A DNA stretch of 64,000 nt from Hordeum vulgare subsp. vulgare (lineage: Eukaryota > Streptophyta > Magnoliopsida > Poales > Poaceae): contig NC_058521.1 in the NCBI RefSeq assembly GCF_904849725.1, forward strand, positions 345,944,638 to 346,008,637, in the 5' to 3' direction. A program made the position numbers and the translations under genes. Below the pieces are notes generated by a model. That model searched no databases, was not told where the DNA came from, and worked only from the letters and a program-made list of their open reading frames with translations. Below, piece by piece: positions 46,193 to 55,142 of the stretch. Position 1 is the stretch's first letter; every line of letters starts with the position of its first letter.

Positions 46193-47559
46193 TGATATGT
46201 CTCCACCGCATCTACTTTTCCAAACCCTTTTGCCCTTGTTTTGGACTCTAATTTGCATGATTTGAATGGAACTAACCCGGACTGACGTTGTTTTCAGCAG
46301 AATTGCCATGGTGTTGTTTTTGCGCATAAATAAAAGTTCTCGAAATGACCTAGAAATTTAGGAGGATTTTTTGTGGAATATATAAAAAAAACTGGCGGAA
46401 GAATCACCTGGAGGGACGGAGCCAGGAGCTCACAAGCCCACCAGGCCCGCCCCCCTGGCAGGGCCTTGCAGCCTTGTGAGCCCCTCGTGGCTCTGCCGCC
46501 TCCAACTCCAGCTCTATCTATTCTGTTTCGACCGGAGAAAAATCAAGGAGAAGAGTTCATCGCATTTTACGATACGAAGCCGTCGCCACCGCCTGTTCTT
46601 CCCCTGGAGGGCAGATGTGGAGTCCGTTCTGGGCTCTCGAGAGGGGGAATCGACGCCTTCGTCATCACCAACCATCCTTCATCGCCAATTCCATGACGCT
46701 CTTCATTGTTTGTGAGTAATCTCATCGTAGGCTTGCTGGACGGTGATGGGTTGGATGAGATCTATCATGTAATGAAGTTAGTTTTCATGGGGATTGATCC
46801 CTAGTATCCTCTTTGTTCTGAGATTGATGTTGCTACTACTTTGCTATGCTTAGTGCTTGTCACTAGGGCCCGAGTGCCATGATTTCAGATCTGAACCTAT
46901 TATGTTTTCATCAATATATGTGTGTTCTTGATCCTATCTTGCAAGTCGTAGTCACCTACTATGTGTTATTACCGGGCAACCCCGGAGTAACAATAGCCGG
47001 AACCACTCCCGGAGATGACCATAGTATGAGGAGTTCATTTATTCACTAAGTGCTAATGCTTTGTTCCGGTTCTCTATTAAAAGGAGACCTTAATATCCCT
47101 TAGTTTCCATTAGGACCCCGCTGCCACGGGAGGGATGGACAATAGATGTCATGCAAGTTCTTTTCCATAAGCACGTTTGACTAAATACGGAATGCATGCC
47201 TACATTCATTGACGAACTGGAGCTAGTTACATATCCCCCCATGTTATAATTGTTACATGATGAATGTCATCCGACATAATTATCCATCACTGATCCAATG
47301 CCTACTGGTCCTTGCTACGTTACTTTACCGCTACTGCTGTCAATACTGTTACGGTTACCGCTGATGCCGTTACTATCACACTACTTTGCTACTGAAACTT
47401 TGCTGCAGATACTAATTCTTTTAGGTGTGGTTGAATTGACAACTCAACTACTAATACTCGAGAATATTCTTTTGCTTCCCCTTGTGTCGAATCAACAAAT
47501 TTGGGTGGAATACTCTACCCTCGAAAACTGTTGCGATCCCCTATAATTGTGGGTTATCA
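46193..47559 (+). repeat. 3' LTR of element F
   Basis: 1367 bp, TGATATG start and GGTTATCA end. Closely similar to the 5' LTR. Inverted arms at 46429-46480 (the right arm has C for G). Followed by TCCAG, the second target copy. Confidence 0.93.
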
Positions 47560-47564
47560 TCCAG

Positions 47565-47946
47565 CGGCCATGTGGTGACGCTCTCGCTCCTCGAAGCGTC
47601 CAGGGTGCGCCAAGCCACGATGGCACGATCTCCAAGAACTGCACAGGCCATCATTGTTCTCATTGAATGGCGTCGGTGCTTCCGGACCAAACCCAAAGAC
47701 CCTAGTGGACGTGACCGCTCGGTGAACAGGAGAAGTGACGTAGGCGGCAGCGCTCCCGTTGGCCCACCTCGCGACACCCATGGGGCCCGTGACGCTCGTG
47801 CTCCCACGTCGGTTAGTGGCCGTGGTTCACCAATAAATTTTCCCCACCCCCATCAAGGGCGGGGGGCACTGCAATCTTGAGCTTCCTGTCTGCTTAATTT
47901 CGCTCCATCAAGAAAACCTCCTCTCCTCTATATTTCCCTGTCTTCC
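47565..47946 (+). other. Upstream region of the antisense gene in element E
   Basis: This 380-base stretch resumes element E after F. It ends with ccaataaattttcccc near 47829 and a C-rich stretch, then ctctatatttccc at about 47926, just before the ATG at 47947. It may hold the promoter of the plus-strand gene, with the TATA element unclear. Confidence 0.4.
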
Positions 47947-48861
47947 ATGGCGTCTCCAGGAGGTGGTCCTGCTAGGGGGAAGCGTCCGGCTCCGTCCGTG
48001 CCCCCGTCCACCCCCTGGAGTAGCGGCAGGCGGCCCTCGGGGCCTCTGTGCATCTGCCACCGCTAGGCTCTGGCCGACAAGTAAGTCCCTCGCCTGCACC
48101 TCTTTTCCTGATTATCCCGTGAGTTGCTTGGTGGTTGATTTCTCCTCTTCCCCAGCTTGCCCTCCGCCAAGAATCCCAAGCTTGGCGAGCTTCAGGAGGA
48201 GGTAGAGGGGCTTCGGGCCCAGCTCGAGAGTGCCAATGCCGCCCTCCAGGCCGCCCGCGAGGGCAAGGCGGAGGCCAAGGAGGAGTTGGCGTCGCTACAA
48301 CAAGAGGTCCAGGAGGCGACCAACACTGTTCAGGACGCCCAGGACGAGGCAACGTATGCCCGGAGGATGGCATCCCAGCACGCCAAACAGTTCGAGGGCA
48401 TCACCGGTCGGGCGGCTGACGCGACGTGCGGATTTGTGGTGGAGGCCCCGACGCTTCTAGACGCGAGGAGCGACGGGGGTTACCTCGCCTTCTTCTAGAA
48501 GGTAGTGGAGGCGCTGGAGGCTGGCGTCACCCGCGTGGAGGAGGGCAACGCGTCTAGAGTGCGCGAGATTCTAGGCCTTGCCTTGACGCTCGTATTCTCC
48601 AACCTACGTCGTCTCATCCCGGAGCTCGATTTCCAGCGTGTCGTTGAGCTGGTGCCTGCTGCGTGCCGGCAATCTCTCCGGGCCGAAGTCCGCCCGCGCA
48701 TGGACGCCCTCGTGGAGCGGTACGTCGGGGTGCCCGCCTTCCCTAGGCGCCCTCCAGCTTCTGTTTCCTTCCCCTATAATAGTGGATCAAGAACTTTGCC
48801 TTGTTGGGCGTTAAACTTTTGCTTGTTTCCTTCGTCGTTCTCCGTTTCGCTCTTGAATTGA
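47947..48861 (+). pseudogene. Spliced antisense gene of element E (coiled-coil protein), broken by two stops
   Basis: Exon 1 begins ATG at 47947 (Ala/Pro/Gly/Arg-rich). GTAAGT at 48081 and CCCAG ending 48155 bound a 75-base intron; joining the exons keeps the frame (AA + C). Exon 2 encodes a long coiled coil (about 48180-48380, Glu/Ala/Leu heptads, LQEEVEGLRAQLE), then a FSNLRRLIPELDF segment. TAG stops at about 48064 and 48496 interrupt it. It lies opposite to E, near the 3' LTR side. Antisense genes of this place and type occur in Grande/RIRE2-like elements (Pfam Transposase_28, putative gypsy type transposon); only the C-terminal part is present here. Confidence 0.65.
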
Positions 48862-49740
48862 TGGTTCGCTTGCTGATGGTCCTTGCGGCTTGGCTTCAAA
48901 GATTAGGGCCCATTGCTGCCCCAGCCAGTGCTCGGGGGCAACGGCGGTCAGGGCCCTCAGGAGGCCTTGTTCTCCCGATGCTCCGCTCGTGCCGCTGCAC
49001 ACTTGGTCGATGGCCTCAGTCCTCGCGCGCAGCTGATTCCTTAGGCCTTGCATATCTTCGTTAGTATGCATGTTTTTAATTTTTTGTTAGTTTCGCATGA
49101 AACCAAATGACCCCCGTCCGGGCCTGCGGGGTACTTAGCTCCCGGGATTTGCGCCGGTCCCTTCCGTAGCTCCTCCTGAATAGCTCCTACTTTGTAGGTG
49201 GGATGGGGTGGAGACCCTTTCGGTTCTCTATGTTTGCGGGCCCTGAACCGGCTCCTTATGTCTGGCGAGGCTCTCGAGGCTCGATGCTCAGGAGCCCCCT
49301 TTGGCGCTTGAGAGATTCCTCTTCCCGTTTCTTTGGTCATCGCCTCAGGACGCCCTGAGGCCTCGCGAGACTCTTTGTGGTGATAGTGTGCTTCGATCCA
49401 GAACCCCCGAGCGAGGGTTGATCGCCGAAAATGTTCGCCCCTAGGATGGCAAGTCCATGCTTTTGCTCCTTGTCCCCTAAGCACGGTGTAGAGTGTTTAG
49501 ATCCTGAGAGAATGTCAACCAAAAAAAGAGGTTTCAAAACCGACGAATGCAAGAAAGAGCAAGAGAAATTTTGACCCCCCTTTTTGTTTTTCAAACATCA
49601 ACTTTTAAGATTGACCGATGTAAGTCCGGCAGAAGATATTTCAAAATCCAGGAAAAGCAAGCAAACACCACGTCCGGCATCTAGGCTGGCATAGTCATTG
49701 CTGGGATATGTGGGTTTCCTTGCCAGCTGCAGGCATAGTC

Positions 49741-50115
49741 ATCGGTGGACTAAATTGATTGCCTCCGTCTGCACCCAGTGCGGAGCATAGGTCTTCCACT
49801 AGGCGTGGGGTGGACCCCTTCCGCGTCCTTTAGGGGCTCTACGTGTATCCATCCTCGGCTCGTTATTATGTGAGAGTGTCACGGTGGGGGTGTATATGGG
49901 AGGTCGCGAGGACGCTTTGTCCTCGCGGGTGTCCCTAGCCCCGAGGCACAAGCGCCTGATTCCGGAAGTCATTGGTGGATTGTGTTGATTTCCTCCATCT
50001 GCACCCAGTGCGAAGCATAGGTCTTCCACTAGGCGAGGGGTGGACCCCTTCCGCGCCCTTGGGGGCCCTAGGCGTTTAGAACCTTAGTTCGTTATTACGT
50101 GAGAGTGTCACGGGA
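49741..50115. repeat. Pair of direct repeats, 230-base period (element E)
   Basis: Segments of about 150 bases starting before gcacccagtgc at 49771 and 50001 are nearly the same, including taggtcttccactaggcg and gtgagagtgtcacgg. The spacing is 230 bases. Confidence 0.85.
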
Positions 50116-50232
50116 TGAAGTAGGTTTCGGAAGGGTTGAAGGACGATGCAGAGGTGCGACGGGTTGATGCAGGTATTGCGCACTCCTTCTCCTGAGGTCG
50201 GTTAAGGGATTTTCTATTGCCCTACATCGACA

Positions 50233-50830
50233 GGTCCCAGTCCCGCGCATTTCCCTAACGCCGTGAGGCGCCTCACGGGGCAAGGCCGTGGCTCCCCTGA
50301 TAACGACCAAATGTACCGGGATGGCACCATGGTGGCCAAGTGGCTTTGTGACCGGTAAGGCTCCCGAGGCGCGATGCTCAGAAGCCCCCTTTAACGTTCG
50401 AGCGGCTCTGTGTCGCTAAGATCCAGTCCCGCACATTTACCAACCGCCATTGCGTGTGACCGAGTGAATGGATGTAGCTACGGGGTCAAGCCCTGCCACC
50501 CCTAATAACGACTGAATGTCCGTGGACGATATCAAGGATGGCAGTTGGCCTTATGACTGGTAACGCCCCTGAGGCTCGATGCTCAGGAGCCCCCCTTTGA
50601 TGCTCAAGCGACTCTGCGTTGCTAGGACCCGGTCCCGCACATTTCCCAACCACCGTTACAAGCGACCGAATGGACGATCTCAGCTACGGGGTCCAGCCCT
50701 ACTACCCCTGATAACGACCGAATGTTCGTGGACGATATCAAGGGAGGTAGGTGGCCTTGTTACCGGTAAGGACCCAGTGGCGCTATGCTCAGGAGCCCCC
50801 ATTTGACGCTCAAGTGGCCTTCAATCCATC
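50233..50830. repeat. Tandem array, about 205-base unit, 2.5-3 copies (element E)
   Basis: The landmark cgatgctca (or variant) occurs at 50372, 50577 and 50783, steps of 205 and 206. Each unit also repeats gtcccgcacatttcc, tacggggtc and gataacgacc. A partial unit precedes at 50233-50360. Such arrays sit between gag or pol and the LTR in Tat-type elements. Confidence 0.85.
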
Positions 50831-51470
50831 CTGTTGATTGTGGCCCAGGGGAGCCGCGGGGCCTCCCAAGTCCCCGCGTCGGGCGAGGCGCACCGGCGGG
50901 AGCCCCCGAACGGGGGGCTTCAATAGATCGCCCGAAGATGCTAGGAAGGCAAGATGTCAGGTTGCCGAATGGACGCAACACGAGTTATAGAAATACGGGT
51001 AGATGATATGATAGACAGGGGCATGCCGTGAACACCTAAAGACCCCGTGGTTAGCAGGCACTGCCTAGAGCAGTGAACCCAAAAAATTACCTCGCATAAC
51101 TTATTGGCATATGAGGGGCGCCTCGTGAGGCCCGGCCCTCGGCGCCTGCTACAGCTTCGTGGTTGCCGCGGGTGGCTTGCACCACTTGCGTCTTGTTGCT
51201 TCATAGGACTTGCCCTCTAGAGGCCTGGGGTCCGGTTCTTCACAGTTTCTCCACGGGGCAACGGCTGGCATCACACCCCGTGGCATGGGGGCACCGTGGG
51301 CCTCCAGGGCGCTCCTTACTCCTGAGGAGAGTAGGCACCCAGGGTGGGCGCTTGAGGCTCTTCTTCGTTGGGAGGGTCAGGCGGCATCACATACTCTGGT
51401 ATGTAGGGCTCCATGTAGGCGTTCGATCGACCTCCAAAGACGTTCAGGAATGCGACGGTGGCCGTCCCCC

Positions 51471-51719
51471 TCAGCGACGGAGGGGGTCCCCCCGACCATG
51501 TTGCTCAAAGATCTTCCTGCGATTGGCTTCCGCACGAAGCCGCTTGTTCCCGTTGACGCCGTTGGTTGGTCCCGGTGTTGCTCGGTGCAGACTCCCCCTT
51601 GGTGCCCTGGTGTGTCTCGGTTGTCGTAGCTCGCCCGTGCCGTCTCCTCCGCCGCCCGCTGCTGGATGTGCCTGAGGAGCGCTCCTACCTGACCGCTCCG
51701 GGTTGTTGGGGGCCGACAT
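51471..51719 (-). pseudogene. gag: gag N-terminal fragment of element E
   Basis: On the minus strand ATG at 51719 starts an 82-codon frame rich in Pro, Gly, Arg and Ser, ending with a basic EANRRKIFEQHG segment. Its place, some 580 bases after the primer site, is that of gag. No capsid domain or zinc knuckle follows in frame, so this is a truncated gag start. The frame continues upstream to 51935 without a better start. Confidence 0.5.
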
Positions 51720-52282
51720 GATCTTGGTGATGCGCATCGGTGTGTGCTTCGAACGTCCCGCCGTTCTAGTCGCGCCTATGGTGGTTCCTGGCATGCTACA
51801 CCTCGAGGCCAGCCGTCGGAATCTGGAGGAGGAGAAGGGCAGTGTGCGACGCGTCTCTCTCGGCCCTGCCCCACGTAGGAGGGGCTCCATCGCTTGCAGG
51901 CTCAGGGACCAGGACGAGGTGCGAACCCACAGCAACCGGCGCCTGCGGCCTTGAAGGAGATTGGGGTCAGATGGCCTTCTGGGCGATGAGCATCATGGTG
52001 ATGGCCACCGGAATCTGGAGGAGGAGAAGGGCGGTGCGTGTCGGGGATGCCGGTGGCGTTGTCCATCCACTGGACGCCTGGGTGGCGCGGGTGGTCTCGA
52101 CGGTGGAGGTGATGTTGACGATCTGGTACAAGCTGCCTGGTATCACAAGGCCGGTACAAATTGCGGCCACTGTCGTATGACGGTTGGAGGCCAGTTCAAC
52201 GAGGCTCGAAGAAGCTTGTTGGGCGCCGGTCGTCGTGGCAGCGGGCTTAGGGAAGATGAAGCTCGGAGAAGACCTTGACACG

Positions 52283-52300
52283 CCCCTACCTAGCGCGCCA
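52283..52300 (-). other. Primer-binding site of element E
   Basis: On the minus strand TGGCGCGCTAGGTAGGGG begins two bases inside the 5' LTR. The TGG start and position fit a tRNA primer site. I could not assign the tRNA. Confidence 0.6.
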
Positions 52301-52302
52301 AA

Positions 52303-53176
52303 TGTCGGATTTCAGGCTCCGCAAAATCATAAAGATTCGAACTCGGGGGCGTGTACGAAGATCTCTAATGGCCTAACCTCGCCTAGCTCTCTACTCGATG
52401 GACGGGGCAGGGAACTCACTCGATGGTGAGGAAGACACACAACACGACAGTTTACCCAGGTTCGGGCCGCTGAGAAGCGTAATACCCTACTCCTACTTTG
52501 GTGGATTGCCTCTCTTGGAGGTGGCCAGATGAACTAGTGCAATGCTCTTGAGGGTCTCCAGAGGCTTGGTGTTGTGCCCTTGGGAGAATAAATATCCCTC
52601 AGACCCCCTCTATGAAGTATCTTATCCTCTATAAATAGTGGCGGCCCGGGTCTGTTACCTTATTGTTTCGGAGGGAAGGGATCCCACAACGGCAAATTGC
52701 GAAGGGGGTCAGGGGAACATGCTTCACCTGTCCAAAGGTGGTCTTCGCTTGCTAAGTGGCTGCCAGTGCTGTAGGGGTGGGTTCAGGGATGACGTCCATC
52801 CTGCCAGCGGGCGGCCATGGTCTTGTTGCACCAGAATGGAAACCTTCTGGAGATGCCTTGGGAACCTATGGTACGTCCTTGCCTCCTTACCACTAAAGGA
52901 GAAACTGCCCAACTCTGTTGTCCGCTGCTCGCCCATCCTTCCCTTGCGTCATCCTTGAATCCATAGGATGGGCCTCACCTCGGAATATCCGCCGCTACGG
53001 AGGGGTCCTGAGGACGCCCCCTGCGAGTCTTGATGCTGTTCATCCTCATGAGGCTTGGCCCCTCACGAGGGACTTGCCTTGAGTGATGTCGTGGCCGTTA
53101 GCTTGCTCGATGATGTGGGCCAATCCAGGGCCGCAGGCAGGCAGGTTTGGGTACCCTGATTCCCAGAACACCGACA
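52303..53176 (-). repeat. 5' LTR of element E
   Basis: 874 bp, TGTCGGTGTTCTGGG start at 53176 and AAATCCGACA end at 52303. Similar to the 3' LTR, but with one copy of the 25-bp unit. Scattered base differences and the changed target duplication suggest an older insertion. Confidence 0.93.
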
Positions 53177-53181
53177 AGCTT

Positions 53182-55142
53182 CTCTTTTTAATCCTTTCTA
53201 TTATTTAGAGGTTCTCACCTCATTAAGTTTCCATTTATATCGGTGCAATATCAATCTTTTTAGCAATCTTTTCAATGGTGGTTTCTTTTGGGTGGGCCCA
53301 TAACCCACAGGTTTCCGGGATCTTACCTGGCTCTACCAATATTTTTCGGGGATCCCTAATTCTTTTGAAGTGTAAAGCAAGTATGTATTCCATCAATCAT
53401 ATCCCTTCTCCATGATCTATTCGAATTAATTTCCTTCATTGGTTCAACTTTTCCTTATTCATTATTCTAGAGTGTCTCAGTAATTTTGCTGGTGTCCTTT
53501 CTCATCATTCTTAGCTTAGGCGACCGAAGGAGGATTTCTCTTAAATCTTATTCATTCTTTTGAAGAATTTTCATCTCATCTTTTGGTAATCCTCTTAAAT
53601 TGTTTTCGATCAAGAGTAATTCCTTCCATATCTATCCGGTGTATTTTAGAGTTGTTTCCATTTCTTGATCCTTGAAAGGCCATCATTTTAGAAGCTTTCT
53701 TTGTTCTTAGCTTTCAGCTTTCACTCTCAAATTCTTCTCAATTGTTGTCTCTTCATTTGTCTCTCAATTATTCTTTTGTTTGTTCAAGTTTTCTCTCAGG
53801 TGGATTATGGTCTCGTCATTCTCATGTATATTCATCCATTCATGGTATTCCCATTCACTTGCAATCCTTAACGGTGGCTTGTTCAAGCATTCTCTAATTG
53901 AATCGTGCTCTCTTGTCGTCATGTAGTCGAGTTCATTTTATTATCCTCTTTGATTCCAAATTCTTACCAGTGTTTCTTCCAAGACTACTTCAAGTTTGTG
54001 ATGTTTCTCTCTATCTCCAATCTTTTCAAGAAGAATAAGGTGTATGCTAAATCTGTTGCTTGTCGTCAATTAAAATTGATGAAGGATATGCATAACATAA
54101 TTCTTATTCTTATTTCATCAAGGTGATTTCTATATTTCTTCCGGAGTTGTTCATGATATCTAAGTCTTTATCCCAAGTGTTCTTATCTTTTCTTTTCCGG
54201 AGTCCCAAGTTTTCTCAAGTATCTCTTCATGATGCTTCACCTAAATCTTTGCAACGTCATAATCCTATTCTTTCATCCTTCATCTCTTTTCATCATGCTT
54301 GTTCTGGAGGTTCTTCATGGTGGTTTGTTTAGCATGTAATTCTTTCTCAAAGTGTTCTTCAAGATTTTGTTGGAGGATCTCAAGTGTTCTTCTATTGCAT
54401 TTCAAAGTGCAATTCTTCCTCCTTTATCCTTTGAGGTGGTATTATAGCATTCTTGTTAGTGAAGGAGTCTCGAAGAGAGAATTTATTTCAAGAATGAGAT
54501 ATTTAAATCCACCATTATTTGATCATGAGATATTTTCAACCCATTTTTTCTTCCATTGAGCTATTGGGTTAAGATTTCACCTAAAACTTTTCCTAAGGGT
54601 TATTGCTATTATGGTGATTATCTTTGATCCAAGTTCTTAATGTATCCTCTTGGTGAAAGAAGTTGAGCATATCTTGTTGCTCCCAAGCAATCCCTATTCC
54701 ATTAGTGGCTGGTTGTCAACTCATTATTTGAGATGGTTTTCATAAGTCCACAACAAGCTTGTTCTTTTCATTGTTTGTTTTTCCAACTACTCCATTCAAT
54801 TATTCTTGTAGTTGCTTCTCAATTCAATTGTGGTAGTAGCTGTCATTTTGTTCTTTGTTCTTTCTTCCCTATGATCTAGTTCCTATGCTCTTCTTCCGGA
54901 GTTGTTGTGATGTTGCTCTCTTTGTATCAATCATATCTTTGTGTCAAGATCGTGTTGTTTCCTTTCTTATTCATTTAACCGGAGGTTTTGTCTTCTTTCA
55001 TGTTCTTTCCTTGCTTATCAATTTAGTTGTTTTGTTGTTAGCCTTGTCAAGATCTTTGCATCTTATCAAATTTTGTCCTCAATATCCTACTGAAGAGCTG
55101 CCAAAATTTCTTGTGAATTCTTGCTTGTTCTTCATGTCATTC
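53182..55142 (+). other. Element D interior, second part (non-coding)
   Basis: Two kilobases of T-rich DNA similar in style to 35641-37117, with repeated ttccggag, tttctc and caagtt words. No gag, RT or integrase is seen on either strand. The end catg-tcattc at 55133-55142 is where element G begins. Confidence 0.7.

Larger units (their letters stand above)
38133..47559 (+). mobile_element. Element F: Athila-like Gypsy with gag-protease relic and intact extra ORF
   Basis: LTRs at 38133-39513 and 46193-47559 both begin TGATAYGTCTCCAYCG. TCCAG flanks both ends (38128-38132, 47560-47564). The primer site is tRNA-Asp type, as in A and B, but the LTR sequence belongs to another family. The interior has a broken gag and protease (39692-42222), an LTR-like promoter stretch (42560-42790), an intact 384-codon ORF (43044-44198) and a 2-kb non-coding tail. 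Reverse transcriptase, RNase H and integrase are missing between 42300 and 42500, so the element is non-autonomous. Confidence 0.94.
48862..51470 (-). other. Element E interior: non-coding with tandem repeats
   Basis: No conserved gene is seen. Two repeat sets dominate: a 230-base-spaced pair (49741-50115) and a roughly 205-base tandem array (50233-50830). On the minus strand, 51310-51480 still reads as a short Pro/Glu-rich frame that may be a gag remnant. Pol is absent. Confidence 0.65.
37118..53176 (-). mobile_element. Element E: non-autonomous Tat-like Gypsy with an antisense gene
   Basis: Two LTRs (37118-38020 and 52303-53176) start TGTCGGTGTTCTGGG on the minus strand and end CCGACA. Flanking bases AGTTT (37113-37117) and AGCTT (53177-53181) form a target duplication with one change. 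The interior is 38021-38132 plus 47565-52302, interrupted by element F. It holds a gag start near the 5' LTR, tandem repeats, and a gene on the opposite strand near the 3' LTR. No pol is visible. An antisense gene between pol and 3' LTR and internal tandem repeats are known for Grande/RIRE2-type (Tat) elements, so E is placed there by inference. Confidence 0.88.
23517..55142 (+). mobile_element. Element D: coding-less large Gypsy (LARD/Sukkula-like), host of five nested elements
   Basis: Pieces of D are a 5' LTR fragment (about 23517-24517 and 35343-35625), a Met-tRNA primer site (35629-35640) and a T-rich interior (35641-37117 and 53182-55142). Joining the pieces after removing each insertion and one target copy gives continuous sequence. 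The interior, about 3.4 kb, has no plausible gag or pol. This matches the large retrotransposon derivatives of Triticeae (LARDs), which move with enzymes from relatives. The left LTR end is missing, and the right part is cut by element G at 55143. The family name is inferred from general appearance. Confidence 0.7.

Noticed and set aside
48811..49484. Minus-strand frames of 86 and 147 codons in element E
   Set aside because: Opposite or downstream of the antisense gene; rich in Arg/Gly/Pro from GC-rich sequence, with no gag or pol motif.
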